Both the position numbers and the translations under genes were made by a program. Shown piece after piece: positions 1 to 7,373 of a stretch of 23,585 bases of DNA. Under the pieces are notes generated by a model, which did not search any database, was not told the origin of the DNA, and worked only from the letters and a program-made list of their open reading frames with translations. Where the stretch lies: positions 1 to 23,585 of the forward strand of contig CAYTZW010000020.1 in NCBI GenBank assembly GCA_964442785.1. Reading direction: 5' to 3'. Within the stretch, counting starts at the first letter, position 1; each line of letters opens with the position of its first letter. The stretch comes from SIG223 sp964442785. Its GTDB lineage: Bacteria > Bacillota_I > Bacilli_A > RFN20 > DUOF01.

Positions 1-31
1 TTTGGGGTTCTAAACTTTACAACCACCCTAA

Positions 32-51
32 ACCACCCCAGAATTTAAAGA
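32..51 (-). repeat. 20-bp dispersed repeat, copy 1
   Basis: Read on the minus strand, this is TCTTTAAATTCTGGGGTGGT, identical to 17608-17627 on the plus strand. It sits just after the stop codon of the 57-1484 gene. The other copy also lies downstream of a gene, in the same orientation relative to transcription. Runs of four G are rare in this AT-rich window, so a chance 20-mer match is unlikely. What follows each copy differs. Confidence 0.75.
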
Positions 52-56
52 GCCTT

Positions 57-1484
57 TTATTCTTCACCTTTTTTGCCACTGCTAAGTTTTGTTTTTACTC
101 CATTTATAGCATTATCTCTTTTTTGCTTTTGAGCTTGTAACATATATCTTTCGTGAACAGATATTTTATTAATATTTGTGGTTTTTGGTTTGATATTTTT
201 TCTTGTTCCAACATTACCATTTATGATATTTGACTTAACAAAATTAGCAGGGGTTACTTCCTTTGGACGATTTTTGTATAATTGATTTTCAATATAAATC
301 ATTGAATCAAAAATATAAGCGTATTTTTCTTTGCTTGGTGCCGGTTTAGCACTTTTAATATGTATTTGTTGGACTACAGGTTGGGTAATTATAGGTTCAA
401 CTTTAGTAACCACTGGAGGCTCTACTGGTTGTACTCTAACAGGTTCTACTCTAACAGGCTCGGTTACTTGAGGTGTTATTGGTTCAACTTCTTTTGTCGT
501 TTCCACTTCGCCACCATTCATTTTTCTGTAATAATCTTCAACTCTTTTTCTAGCAGCATCTGCTTGACTTAATTTTTGTTCGTTTCTTGTTATTGGTTTT
601 ACGGTTTCTTCTATTTCTTCTTCTAAATTTTCTTCTGAGTTGTCTGTTTCTATTGTTTCACTATTTTTATATTGATTTTTCATTTGATTTTTCATCATTG
701 CAATAGTTTCGGCTTTGCTCAATGTTTCATTTTCATCTGTAGTCATCAAATTAATAGGTCTTTTTTCACTTTCTTTTAAAGTTTCTTTTTTCTCTGCTAC
801 TAAACTAGTATCCGTTTCTATAACAGAATAATCATCTCCTAAAGGTAGGTAAAGAGAAGGTCTCCAATTACTTTCCACAGGAACAATTTTAGCATATTTA
901 TTCATATCTTTAACAAAAGTAACAAAGTTGATAATTTTTCCCCAAGAAACTAAAGGAAATTTATCTAACATAAAGTCAGTATATTTTTTATTTTTATTAG
1001 TTGATTCCGTTCCTTCTTTTAAAATTCTTATTTTATAACCATATTTAGCCATTTCGTTTCCTATTAAGGCAATAGAGGATTCAAGTCCCATACCTAAAAC
1101 TAAAACATAGCCTATTTGACTAGGGTCTCCAATATTTACATCAAGCCAATGTTTAAATTCAAGTGGTTTTTCAACGGGCATTTCACCATTATTTTCCCTA
1201 ACAAAATTTGGAGAATTATCACTTTTTATGAAAGGTTTAGCAGCAAATTTGCTATCAGGAATTAGTGTTTTAAATCCATAAGTTCCTGGTGCACAACCAA
1301 TATTTTTTGTTAAATTAGGTGAACCAAAATCACTTTTTATTTCATAAACTGGTAATTTGTGTCGCTCACAAAAAGGAATAAATCTAGTAGTAATAAACTT
1401 TGGCATCTTACTTTTTCGATACCATTTTCCTTTCTTGGAAAGATATTCATTTTGAAAATTAACTAAAATTACTTTCATTTTCAT
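57..1484 (-). CDS. Isochorismatase-like fold protein with altered catalytic residues and a long disordered tail
   Basis: Predicted 475 aa. Residues 1-195 follow the cysteine-hydrolase (isochorismatase) layout: a first strand VILVNFQNEY where the family has a DxQ motif, a Lys in KPFIKSDNSPNF (K87), and GMGLESSIAL (131-140) where the family carries its nucleophilic Cys. The usual Asp is Asn (N9) and the usual Cys is Ser (S137), so hydrolase chemistry is unlikely. Residues ~220-475 are low-complexity: acidic and Gln/Lys-rich, then a Pro/Val repeat stretch around 340-370 with EPVRV units, then a basic C-terminus. No signal peptide or membrane segment is visible. GAGGG at 1491-1495 lies 6 nt before the chosen ATG; a second ATG is two codons in. 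The gene is divergent from the 1597 gene. The fold assignment is by motif reading only. A binding, scaffold or regulatory role is inference. Confidence 0.6.
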   Translation of the reverse strand: MKMKVILVNFQNEYLSKKGKWYRKSKMPKFITTRFIPFCERHKLPVYEIKSDFGSPNLTKNIGCAPGTYGFKTLIPDSKFAAKPFIKSDNSPNFVRENNGEMPVEKPLEFKHWLDVNIGDPSQIGYVLVLGMGLESSIALIGNEMAKYGYKIRILKEGTESTNKNKKYTDFMLDKFPLVSWGKIINFVTFVKDMNKYAKIVPVESNWRPSLYLPLGDDYSVIETDTSLVAEKKETLKESEKRPINLMTTDENETLSKAETIAMMKNQMKNQYKNSETIETDNSEENLEEEIEETVKPITRNEQKLSQADAARKRVEDYYRKMNGGEVETTKEVEPITPQVTEPVRVEPVRVQPVEPPVVTKVEPIITQPVVQQIHIKSAKPAPSKEKYAYIFDSMIYIENQLYKNRPKEVTPANFVKSNIINGNVGTRKNIKPKTTNINKISVHERYMLQAQKQKRDNAINGVKTKLSSGKKGEE

Positions 1485-1510
1485 AATTATCCCTCAATTC
1501 ATCATAATAA

Positions 1511-1539
1511 ATTATATCAAATATGCGATATTTCTACAA
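1511..1539 (-). promoter_or_regulatory. Promoter for the 57-1484 gene
   Basis: On the minus strand TTGTAG (1534-1539) and TATAAT (1511-1516) are separated by 17 bp. They lie about 27 bp upstream of the ATG at 1484, with GAGGG between. The spacing and -10 are consensus for the housekeeping sigma factor. Confidence 0.6.
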
Positions 1540-1545
1540 TCTTAA

Positions 1546-1574
1546 TTGATATCAAACAAGGAAAATTATATAAT
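1546..1574 (+). promoter_or_regulatory. Promoter for the 1597-2597 genes
   Basis: TTGATA (1546-1551) and TATAAT (1569-1574) with a 17-bp spacer, followed by AAGGAGG at 1585-1591 and ATG at 1597. The -35 lies within the perfect palindrome TTGATATCAA (1546-1555). It is back to back with the minus-strand promoter at 1511-1539. Confidence 0.7.
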
Positions 1575-1596
1575 AAATTAACATAAGGAGGAATAT

Positions 1597-2067
1597 ATGA
1601 AAGCCGTTTTAAGAGTTTTTCTTTCTTTTATTATTTTGATTACATTTTTCCTTCTTGGATTTATTTCTGCTAATAACGTGGAAATAAGCACTAAACAAAG
1701 TTGGAATAAAATTGAAAAATCTTTTATCAATTTAGATTCAAATGGAATAGTAAAAAACACTTCAACCAATAATAAAGAAATGATAGCAATCGAATTTGAA
1801 GAAATAATCAATTCTTTTCAAATAAAGAAAATTATCAAAATTAACAACAAAAAGGTCATTGCTTCTAGTTATGCTAAATTAACTCAAAATAACAACATCA
1901 ATACGAAATATTCTATTTTAAGAGTTAATTTTACTTATTTAACGAAAAGTAATGAAGAAAAATCAATGTTTTTGTATTTTTATTTTTATAAAATAGAAAA
2001 TCGATGGCTAAGTTCTTCGTGGTCATTGTTTGAAATTTTACCTGAGGGTAATGTTACCTTAAAATAG
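1597..2067 (+). CDS. Small exported or membrane-anchored protein of unknown function
   Basis: 156 aa. Residues ~5-26 form a single hydrophobic segment after a short basic start (MKAVLR), so the protein is probably anchored by its N-terminus or secreted. There is no lipobox Cys at the segment end. The remaining ~130 residues are Lys/Asn/Ser-rich with alternating hydrophobic stretches such as RVNFTYLTK and FLYFYFYKIENRWLSSSWSLF, which suggests a small beta-rich extracytoplasmic domain. I do not recognise the family. AAGGAGG 5 nt upstream supports the start. It begins a close run: 11 bp to the DUF5698 gene, then trpS 10 bp further on. Confidence 0.75.
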   Translation: MKAVLRVFLSFIILITFFLLGFISANNVEISTKQSWNKIEKSFINLDSNGIVKNTSTNNKEMIAIEFEEIINSFQIKKIIKINNKKVIASSYAKLTQNNNINTKYSILRVNFTYLTKSNEEKSMFLYFYFYKIENRWLSSSWSLFEILPEGNVTLK

Positions 2068-2078
2068 GAGGGGTTATA

Positions 2079-2597
2079 ATGAATGAAATAGTTTTATCTT
2101 TATGTATTTTTTTAGCTCGTACAATGGATATGTCTTTAGCTTCTTTTAGAGTTATTATGACTGTCAAAAAGAGAACTTTATTAGCTTCTTTAATAGGGAT
2201 TTTTGAAGCTGCGATTTGGTTTTTAGCCGTTCAAAAAGCTTTAAATACTGATAGTAATTCTTTTTTAATTGTTTGTGGCTATTCATTAGGATTTGGAGCA
2301 GGAACTTTTTTAGGAACTTATTTGTCAAACATTTTAATTAATGATAAAATTGATATTCAAATCATAACTTCCTCTACTAATGACAAGCTCATCGAAGCTT
2401 TAAGAGAAAAAAACTATGCCGTTACGATATTTAATTGTTATGGTATGAATAATGAAAAGAATATGTTATATATTGTAACAGATGTTAGAAATTACAAAGA
2501 AATTACCGAAATAACAAACACATACGATTCACAAGCTTTTATTACCGCTAATGATAAGAAGTATGTTTTAAATGGATATTTTGGAAAAAGGAAATAA
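2079..2597 (+). CDS. DUF5698/DUF2179 (UPF0316, YebE-type) membrane protein
   Basis: 172 aa. The N-terminal ~95 residues hold three hydrophobic segments with the family signature LARTMDMSLASFRVIMTVKK and FEAAIWFLAV, matching the DUF5698 domain. Residues ~100-165 form a soluble alpha/beta domain (DQIITSS-like strand, IEALREKNYAVTIFNCYG, MLYIVTDVRNYKEI), matching DUF2179. The family is known as UPF0316 in Firmicutes and has no established biochemical role. Length is normal. AGGAGG lies at 2067-2072 just before the ATG, and the gene is 11 bp after the upstream small exported protein. It ends 10 bp before the trpS start, so it is likely co-transcribed with trpS. Confidence 0.85.
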   Translation: MNEIVLSLCIFLARTMDMSLASFRVIMTVKKRTLLASLIGIFEAAIWFLAVQKALNTDSNSFLIVCGYSLGFGAGTFLGTYLSNILINDKIDIQIITSSTNDKLIEALREKNYAVTIFNCYGMNNEKNMLYIVTDVRNYKEITEITNTYDSQAFITANDKKYVLNGYFGKRK

Positions 2598-2607
2598 GGA
2601 GAGCAAA

Positions 2608-3621
2608 ATGGAAAAAGAAATAGTTTTAACAGGTATGCGACCTACTGGAAGATTACATATAGGTCATTATGTAGGTGTAATGCCTCAATTTTTAAAAATT
2701 CAAGAAGATGAAACAAAACAACTTTATTTATTTATTGCCGATATGCAAGCTTTAACGGATAATGCTAAAAATCCTGTCAAAGTTTCTTCTTCAGTACTTG
2801 AAGTAGCGATTGATTATTTATCTTGTGGAATAGACCCAACTAAAACAACTTTATTTATTCAATCTCAAATACCAGAACTTACAGAAATAACTATGTATTA
2901 TGCTAATTTAGTAACGGTTTCAAGATTACAAAGAAATCCAACAATCAAAGAAGAAATTAAATTAAGGAATTTTGAAAAAAGTATTCCTGCAGGATTTTTA
3001 ATGTATCCTGTTTCTCAAGCCGCAGATATTACGGCTTTTGATGCAAAATACATTCCAGTTGGAGATGACCAAGCACCTTTACTAGAACAAGCAAGAGAAG
3101 TTGTCGAAGATTTTAATCGTATATATGGAGAAACTTTAGTAATGCCTAAAATGATTTTACCTGAAAATAATGCTGCTAAAAGACTTCCAGGAACCGACGG
3201 ACACAACAAAATGTCTAAATCTTTAGATAATTGTATTTATCTTTCTGATGATTCTGAAACAGTAAGAAAAAAGGTAATGTCAATGTACACTGACCCTAAC
3301 CATATTCGTGTTGAAGACCCAGGAAATACAAAAGATAATCCTGTTTTCATTTATCTTGATGCTTTATGTAAAGATAGAGAAAAATTCAATGAAATGAAAG
3401 AACATTATGAAAGAGGAGGACTTGGAGATGTTGCTTGTAAAAAATATCTATACCAAGTTTTAGAAGAACTACTTGAACCTATCAGACAAAGAAGAAAATA
3501 TTATGAAGAACATTTAGATGAAGTCAAAGAAATATACAAAAAAGGAAGTTTAGAAGCTCGAAAAAAAGCCCAAGAAACTTTAGCAAGAATTAGAAAAGCC
3601 ATTGGAATTGTGGAATTATAG
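2608..3621 (+). CDS. trpS: Tryptophanyl-tRNA synthetase
   Basis: 337 aa class I aminoacyl-tRNA synthetase, charging tRNA-Trp with tryptophan using ATP in the cytoplasm. The HIGH motif is HIGH at residues 17-20 within PTGRLHIGHYVG, and KMSKS is at 201-205. QAADI at 137-141 and VGDDQ at 151-155 line the Trp/ATP pocket in this family. The C-terminal helical region (ALCKDREKFNEMKEHYERGG onward) is the anticodon-binding part. Length is typical. The frame is open further upstream to an ATG at 2572, but AAGGAG at 2596-2601 is spaced correctly for the ATG at 2608 and homology starts there. It sits between the DUF5698 gene and glmU. No T-box leader is visible, so it probably depends on the promoter at 1546. 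Confidence 0.97.
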   Translation: MEKEIVLTGMRPTGRLHIGHYVGVMPQFLKIQEDETKQLYLFIADMQALTDNAKNPVKVSSSVLEVAIDYLSCGIDPTKTTLFIQSQIPELTEITMYYANLVTVSRLQRNPTIKEEIKLRNFEKSIPAGFLMYPVSQAADITAFDAKYIPVGDDQAPLLEQAREVVEDFNRIYGETLVMPKMILPENNAAKRLPGTDGHNKMSKSLDNCIYLSDDSETVRKKVMSMYTDPNHIRVEDPGNTKDNPVFIYLDALCKDREKFNEMKEHYERGGLGDVACKKYLYQVLEELLEPIRQRRKYYEEHLDEVKEIYKKGSLEARKKAQETLARIRKAIGIVEL

Positions 3622-3633
3622 TTTTAAAAGCAA

Positions 3634-3668
3634 AACATCTCACATATATTTATATGAGGTGTTTTTAA
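3634..3668 (+). terminator. Hairpin with U-tract between trpS and glmU; 3' arm holds the glmU Shine-Dalgarno
   Basis: ACATCTCA pairs with TGAGGTGT (one G-U) around an AT-rich loop and is followed by TTTTT, an intrinsic-terminator shape. The downstream arm contains GAGGTG (3656-3661), which is also the only plausible ribosome-binding site for the TTG start of glmU at 3669, spaced 7 nt. When folded, the hairpin would both favour termination and hide that site. Regulatory use is inference. Confidence 0.6.
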
Positions 3669-4904
3669 TTGTTATATGGAATTGTTTTAGCAGGAGGAAA
3701 GTCTACTAGATTTAAAGGAGAAAAACATAAATCTTTATATTCTATGTGGGGAAAAGAAGTTATTAAATATAATATTGATTTATTAAGAAAATATGTTGAT
3801 GAAATATTGGTAGTTATTCAAGAAAAAGATAAAAAAGATTTTCAAAAAGTCTTAGATAATGTTAAGTTTGTCATTCAAAAAGAAGCTTTAGGAACTGCTG
3901 ATGCTTTTAACTATGCTTTGCAAGAGATAAAAAAAGACGGAACGGCTCTTGTTTGTAATGCTGATACCATAATGGTAGAAGATTTTATTTCTAAATTTCT
4001 TTTACACCATTTGTTATCAAAGGCTAAGGCTTCTCTTATGGCTATATCAACCGATGCTAATGCAAGTGCCATTATTAAATCTGAAAAAGGATTTTATATT
4101 GATGAAAACATCAAAAATCACTTACTTAAAAACTCTGGATATTACCTATTTGATACCAAAGAAACTAAAAAAGTTATCTCTAAAATTCCCCTTATTGATA
4201 AAGAATATTACATTACTAAATTATTTGATTATATAGATAAAAAAAACATTTATGAGTATCCTTTTTATAATCATTTTTTCAGTTTTAATACAAAGCAAGA
4301 ATATTTGAATGCTTCTAATAAAATACAAAATTTTATTCAAGAAAAATTACTTGAAAATGATGTTATTTTATTAGGAAATTGTCAAATTGATTATGATTGC
4401 GAAATAGAAGCTAACACCACTTTAATTAATGCCTATATCAAAGGAAAAAGTATCATAAAAAGTAACTCAATAATCGAACATTCCGTGATTGAAAATTCCA
4501 TAATTGAAAACAATGTTCATATTGGACCTTTTTCTCATATAAGAGATAATTGTCATCTTTATTCAAATGTCTATGTTGGTAATTTCGTCGAAATGAAAAA
4601 CACAATCATAAAATCAAAAACAAAAATAAAACATCAAAGTTTATTAAATGATTGTGAGATAGGAGAATATGTAAATATTGGAGCAGGTACGATAACTGCC
4701 AATTACAATGGAAAAGAGAAACAAAAAGTAATAATTAAAGACCAAGCTTTTATAGGTTGTAATGCTACTTTAATTGCTCCTCTTGTAATCGAAAAAAATG
4801 CTTTTGTTGCCGCTGGTTCGACCATTAATGAAAATGTACCTGCTTCCACTCTAGCTATTGCTAGAAGTAAACAAGTACACAAACAAAGAAAAATGAATAT
4901 TTAA
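3669..4904 (+). CDS. glmU: Bifunctional N-acetylglucosamine-1-phosphate uridyltransferase / glucosamine-1-phosphate acetyltransferase, short form
   Basis: 411 aa; typical GlmU is about 450-460. It makes UDP-GlcNAc for wall synthesis. The N-terminal domain shows GIVLAGGKSTRF, ALGTADAF and CNADTIMV; KNSGYYLF keeps the substrate-binding Asn. The loop that normally carries the IVE-x-KDA segment is strongly shortened. From ~residue 225 there is a left-handed beta-helix of hexapeptide repeats, then HIRD, VGNFVEMK, KHQSLLND, VNIGAGTITANYNG and LAIARSKQ. The acetyltransferase base His is kept (KHQSLLND), but the Tyr three residues on in the usual H-L-x-Y motif is Leu. The start is TTG with GAGGTG 7 nt upstream; no ATG fits before the domain. 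It follows trpS by 47 bp. Its stop overlaps that of the convergent cls gene. Confidence 0.88.
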   Translation: MLYGIVLAGGKSTRFKGEKHKSLYSMWGKEVIKYNIDLLRKYVDEILVVIQEKDKKDFQKVLDNVKFVIQKEALGTADAFNYALQEIKKDGTALVCNADTIMVEDFISKFLLHHLLSKAKASLMAISTDANASAIIKSEKGFYIDENIKNHLLKNSGYYLFDTKETKKVISKIPLIDKEYYITKLFDYIDKKNIYEYPFYNHFFSFNTKQEYLNASNKIQNFIQEKLLENDVILLGNCQIDYDCEIEANTTLINAYIKGKSIIKSNSIIEHSVIENSIIENNVHIGPFSHIRDNCHLYSNVYVGNFVEMKNTIIKSKTKIKHQSLLNDCEIGEYVNIGAGTITANYNGKEKQKVIIKDQAFIGCNATLIAPLVIEKNAFVAAGSTINENVPASTLAIARSKQVHKQRKMNI

Positions 4905-6424
4905 AAAATAGAAGAAAATAAAGATAAAATGCTATTAATGATTTGAGCGATTTTTCCCATTTTAAAATTATCACAATTATATTCTTTTGAAGTTGTAAAT
5001 AAATAGTCAAAATCCTTTTTAATATCTATTAAAGATGTTGTATTATAAAGCATAACCCCACATTCAAAATGATGAACTAAACTTCGATAATCCATATTAA
5101 TAGTTCCCACTACTCCTAAAGTGTCATCACAAAGTATTTGCTTAGCGTGAATAAATCCTGGTTGATATTCATAAATTTTCACTCCTGCTTCTAGTAGATG
5201 TTGATAATTAGACCTTGTCATATTGAAAACAATTTTTTTATCAGGAATAGAAGGCGTAACAATTCGAACATCTACTCCACGATAAGCAGCATTTTTTAAA
5301 GCAATAGAGATATTATAGTCAATAATTAAATATGGTGTTGTAATATATAAATACTTTTTAGCAGAATTAATAATATTCAAATAAGTATTTTCTCCAACTT
5401 GTTCTTTATAGAAAAATGCTGGTCCACAACCAAAAGGATTAACACAACCTTTTTCATTTTCATATTTTATGGTAGGAACATTTAAGTATTTAGCATAATC
5501 TGTTTTTTGTGATTTGTTGACATCAAACATTTGTAAAAACATCATTGTAAAATTAATAACAGAGCTACCTTCAACTTTAATTCCCGTATCTTTCCAATGA
5601 CCATATAATTCTATTTCATTAATATATTCATCAGCAAGATTAATTCCACCCGTAAAAGCAACATTACCATCAATGATTGTTATTTTACGATGATCTCTAT
5701 TATTATGAATACCAGATAAAATAGGTTTAAAAGGATTAAATCGATAACATTCAATACCTTCTTCTTGTAGTTTTTTATAATAATTTCCTTTTATTTTTCC
5801 AATACAACCTAAATCATCATATAAAAGTTTTACTTCGACACCCTCTTTAACTTTATCAAGAAGTATTTGATGTATCGTATTCCACATTTTTCCTTCTTCT
5901 ATAATAAAATATTCCATAAAAATGAATTTTTTAGCGTTTTTAAGTTCTTTTACTAAATCAGCAAAATATTCTTCTCCTACTCGATAAAATTTAGTTTTGT
6001 TATATAAATGGCTTTGTGTATGAGAAGTATTTTTCAAATAGGTGTCAATTCCTTGGTACTCTTGTAAAACGCTTGATAAATCATCATTAGAAATATGGAT
6101 TATTTTTCTCATTTCTTTTTCAATTTCACTGAAACATTTATTTTGTTTTTTGGTCATCTTATTACCACTAAACATAATATAAAGAACCGTTCCTAAAAGA
6201 GGAAAAACAAGCATTAAAAATAACCAAGGAAGTTTAAACTCAGGGATTTGTTTTCTATTAATGATGTGAAGAAAAATAGAAATACTTAGAATAGTTCCTA
6301 ATACTTTCATTAAACTAAAATAGGTATTAAAATAAGTAACGGATACTAATACGATAAACAATTCGATTAAAAGCATCATCGCAATAATAATAAACCTATT
6401 AAAAAATATCTTTAATCTATGCAT
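4901..6424 (-). CDS. cls: Cardiolipin synthase
   Basis: 507 aa membrane enzyme of the phospholipase D superfamily, joining two phosphatidylglycerol molecules into cardiolipin plus glycerol. Three hydrophobic segments lie at ~10-30, 36-54 and 64-86, the last being the PLDc_N type. Two HKD motifs follow: HRKITIID (H245, K247, D252) with GG after it, and HAKQILCD (H426, K428, D433) followed by GTINMDYRS. Length and order are typical for Firmicute Cls. AGGAGG 7 nt before the ATG supports the start. It lies 15 bp after the GrpB-DUF3781 gene on the same strand, so the two are probably one transcript. It is convergent with glmU and the two stop codons overlap. Confidence 0.94.
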   Translation of the reverse strand: MHRLKIFFNRFIIIAMMLLIELFIVLVSVTYFNTYFSLMKVLGTILSISIFLHIINRKQIPEFKLPWLFLMLVFPLLGTVLYIMFSGNKMTKKQNKCFSEIEKEMRKIIHISNDDLSSVLQEYQGIDTYLKNTSHTQSHLYNKTKFYRVGEEYFADLVKELKNAKKFIFMEYFIIEEGKMWNTIHQILLDKVKEGVEVKLLYDDLGCIGKIKGNYYKKLQEEGIECYRFNPFKPILSGIHNNRDHRKITIIDGNVAFTGGINLADEYINEIELYGHWKDTGIKVEGSSVINFTMMFLQMFDVNKSQKTDYAKYLNVPTIKYENEKGCVNPFGCGPAFFYKEQVGENTYLNIINSAKKYLYITTPYLIIDYNISIALKNAAYRGVDVRIVTPSIPDKKIVFNMTRSNYQHLLEAGVKIYEYQPGFIHAKQILCDDTLGVVGTINMDYRSLVHHFECGVMLYNTTSLIDIKKDFDYLFTTSKEYNCDNFKMGKIAQIINSILSLFSSIF

Positions 6425-6439
6425 TTAAAAACCTCCTTT

Positions 6440-7192
6440 TTATTTATAATTATGGGCAGTTATAATAGAATAACTACTAGAATTAATGGTAATAAGCAAA
6501 TTATCAATTTCACAATACCAATTTTTACCTTTTTTAGAAATATGACACTTTTCATTTTTGATTTTACGATAACAAAATTCCACTACATCTTCATTGATAT
6601 GAAGATTTTTTTTAATTCTTAAAACTCCTAATTTTGTCGTTTTTAATTTATCCAAATTAAGTAACAATCTTTGACATTCATTTTCATAAAAAGCATTAGC
6701 TCTTTCAATTAATTTAGTAACATATTCACCCTTTATATTTTTATAGTCTTTTCTTTCTTTGGAAATATTGTTAACTATCTCCATTTTACACTTTTTGTAA
6801 TTTTCAGCTTCTTCTTTATTAGTTAATAAATATTCTTTTAAAATAAGAAAATCATTATATCTTTTAGTATTTGCAATTACTAAATGAATATGAATATCTC
6901 CCTTTTTTGTTTCTCCTTGTTTGGAAGCAAAAAATTGATAAATATCAGTAGCACTTTTTAGACTAGGAAAATAGCCTTCTTGAGTAATTTTTTCTTTAAA
7001 TTTTTCAAATTCCAAATTATCATTAGCCGCCACTAAAACATCGATAATATCTTTACCTATCATATTAGGAATAGCGGTAGAACCAACGTGATTAATTACC
7101 ACCTTTTTTCCTAAAAACTTCTTCAATTTTCTTTCAATTTTCTTATATATTATTCTATTTTTTTGATAATTTTGATTTTCTAATTCTACCAT
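6440..7192 (-). CDS. GrpB family nucleotidyltransferase-like domain fused to DUF3781
   Basis: 250 aa. Residues 1-~168 match the GrpB/UPF0157 family: HVGSTAIPNMIGKDIIDVLV at 35-54 is its signature, and a paired-His strand DIHIHLV follows near 99-105. GrpB is a nucleotidyltransferase-fold family, often linked to CoaE but without a defined reaction. Residues ~173-250 match DUF3781: a start LLLNLDKLKTTKLGVLRIKK and an end KNWYCEIDNLLITINSSSYS then IITAH. I know DUF3781 as a stand-alone ~80-aa protein, so this looks like a two-domain fusion. AGGAGG (7199-7204) is placed for the ATG at 7192; a further upstream ATG at 7213 would translate through that site and is rejected. It leads a pair with cls. 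Confidence 0.85.
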   Translation of the reverse strand: MVELENQNYQKNRIIYKKIERKLKKFLGKKVVINHVGSTAIPNMIGKDIIDVLVAANDNLEFEKFKEKITQEGYFPSLKSATDIYQFFASKQGETKKGDIHIHLVIANTKRYNDFLILKEYLLTNKEEAENYKKCKMEIVNNISKERKDYKNIKGEYVTKLIERANAFYENECQRLLLNLDKLKTTKLGVLRIKKNLHINEDVVEFCYRKIKNEKCHISKKGKNWYCEIDNLLITINSSSYSIITAHNYK

Positions 7193-7214
7193 TATTTTAC
7201 CTCCTATTTTCAAA

Positions 7215-7244
7215 ATTATATCACATTATTTGTCATAATGTTAA
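7215..7244 (-). promoter_or_regulatory. Promoter for the GrpB-DUF3781/cls pair
   Basis: On the minus strand TTAACA (7239-7244), an 18-bp spacer, then TATAAT (7215-7220) with an upstream TGn extended -10 (TGATATAAT). It is ~23 bp before the ATG at 7192 with AGGAGG between. Confidence 0.65.
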
Positions 7245-7373
7245 TGGCTATTATTTTAACAAAAAATAACTATGATTTTAATTTTCTCTGTTATTTTTAG
7301 AAAACTATTAAAATTCATTTTTTATTTGCTATTAAAAGGAGTAAAATAGTAAATATAAGTTAGGAGAATGAAA

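Noticed and set aside
2572..2607. Upstream in-frame start for trpS
   Set aside because: It would overlap the DUF5698 gene and read through the AAGGAG site; homology begins at 2608.
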